A DNA stretch of 17,305 bases, from the NCBI GenBank assembly GCA_946479115.1, contig CAMLED010000009.1, positions 1-17,305 on the forward strand. The letters run 5' to 3'. This document shows positions 16,875 to 17,305 of the stretch, piece by piece (positions within the stretch are counted from its first letter, which is position 1; every line of letters starts with the position of its first letter). The stretch is from an uncultured Candidatus Saccharibacteria bacterium. Its GTDB lineage: Bacteria; Patescibacteria; Saccharimonadia; Saccharimonadales; UBA6022. The notes under the pieces were generated by a model. The model was not told the origin of the DNA. It saw nothing but the letters and a program-made list of their open reading frames with translations, and did not search any database. Position numbers and translations under genes: made by a program.

Positions 16875-17305
16875 CTAGAACTTAACTTCGACAGGTTTTT
16901 CAACTTCGACCATGTTCTCTACTTCAAAGAATTCACGTTCTTTAAAGCCAAGCATGCCGGCGAAGATATTGTTTGGGAAGATCTGGATCTTCGTGTTTAA
17001 GTCACGCACACCACCATTATAAAAACGGCGTGCAGCTTGAATTTTATCTTCTGTGTCTACAAGCTCTTGCTGCAATTCAGCAAAGTTCTGACTTGCTTTC
17101 AGGTCTGGGTATGCTTCTGCGACAGCAAACAGACTTTTAAGTGCGCCCTCGAGCATATTTTCAGCCTCAGCCGTTTGCTTAACACCCTGTGCATTCAATG
17201 CGTTTGCTCGTGCTTCGGTTACTGCCTGAAAAACACCTGCCTCGTGTGAAGCATAGCCCTGCACGGTGTTAACAAGGTTTGGAATCAAGTCAAAACGACG
17301 CTTTA
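16875..17305 (-). CDS. lemA: LemA family protein (5' end outside window)
   Basis: The C-terminal 142 residues are visible; the frame continues through the window edge with KRRFDLIPNLVNTVQGYA, the hallmark of LemA, so the TTG at 17288 is not the start. Missing are roughly the first 40 residues, normally a membrane anchor with external helical bundle. Seen here are the helical segments (EARANALNAQ, LFAVAEAYPDLKAS, FAELQQELVDTEDKIQAARRFYNGGVRDLN) and the terminal FPNNIFAGMLGFKEREFFEVE followed by an acidic/Val-rich tail. Function is not well defined; it is commonly paired with HtpX, as here (20-nt gap), and probably heads or lies within the operon running to DUF1653. Confidence 0.93.
   Translation of the reverse strand, partial: KRRFDLIPNLVNTVQGYASHEAGVFQAVTEARANALNAQGVKQTAEAENMLEGALKSLFAVAEAYPDLKASQNFAELQQELVDTEDKIQAARRFYNGGVRDLNTKIQIFPNNIFAGMLGFKEREFFEVENMVEVEKPVEVKF

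Overview
The window looks like a chromosomal segment of a small-genome Patescibacteria/CPR bacterium, most likely Candidatus Saccharibacteria (TM7). This is a judgement from memory of gene style: two stand-alone type IV prepilin-like genes with a near-invariant N-terminus running into YNGIQ, a membrane protein whose basic N-terminus is of a kind I associate with this phylum, a conserved protein next to ligA that I recall only from such genomes, and very tight packing. UGA is used as a normal stop (ligA), which argues against the recoding Gracilibacteria/SR1 lineages. I see no insertion sequence, prophage, CRISPR array or integrase; this is core chromosome.

Layout. Positions 1-1750 (minus): prepilin-like gene, ddl (cell-wall precursor ligase) and the start of an unidentified membrane protein directly abutting ddl. 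Positions 1812-2984 (plus): rarA. Positions 2981-7384: a carbohydrate block with a GT4-type glycosyltransferase (minus), a debranching-enzyme-like glycosidase (plus, divergent from the glycosyltransferase) and a GH37 trehalase (minus, convergent). Positions 7474-10013 (minus): tRNA-Ala(GGC), a second prepilin-like gene and typA/bipA. Positions 10014-10379 are the only long non-coding stretch; it holds three hairpins that may belong to a small RNA, plus the long structured leader of an RRM RNA-binding protein gene (10380-10724, plus). Positions 10778-12038 (minus): a histidine phosphatase and a small PGPGW-type membrane protein. Positions 12083-17305 (minus): a probable operon lemA-htpX-membrane protein-ligA-169-residue protein-DUF1653 protein, with short gaps or overlaps throughout.

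Themes. (1) Many genes start 6-11 nt after a TATACT/TATAAT-like -10 box without a Shine-Dalgarno sequence, as expected of leaderless or nearly leaderless mRNAs; genes inside the lemA-ligA operon and the histidine phosphatase do have Shine-Dalgarno-like sites. (2) Two convergent pairs share palindromic 4-bp stop overlaps (CTAG, TTAA) with no terminator between them. (3) The LigA here has lost the four-cysteine zinc finger of NAD-dependent ligases. (4) Three leaders look regulatory: a 15-codon ORF coupled to the glycosyltransferase, a hairpin between a Shine-Dalgarno sequence and the typA start, and a leader of the RRM gene that could occlude its own ribosome-binding region. None of these has been tested by folding software or database search here.
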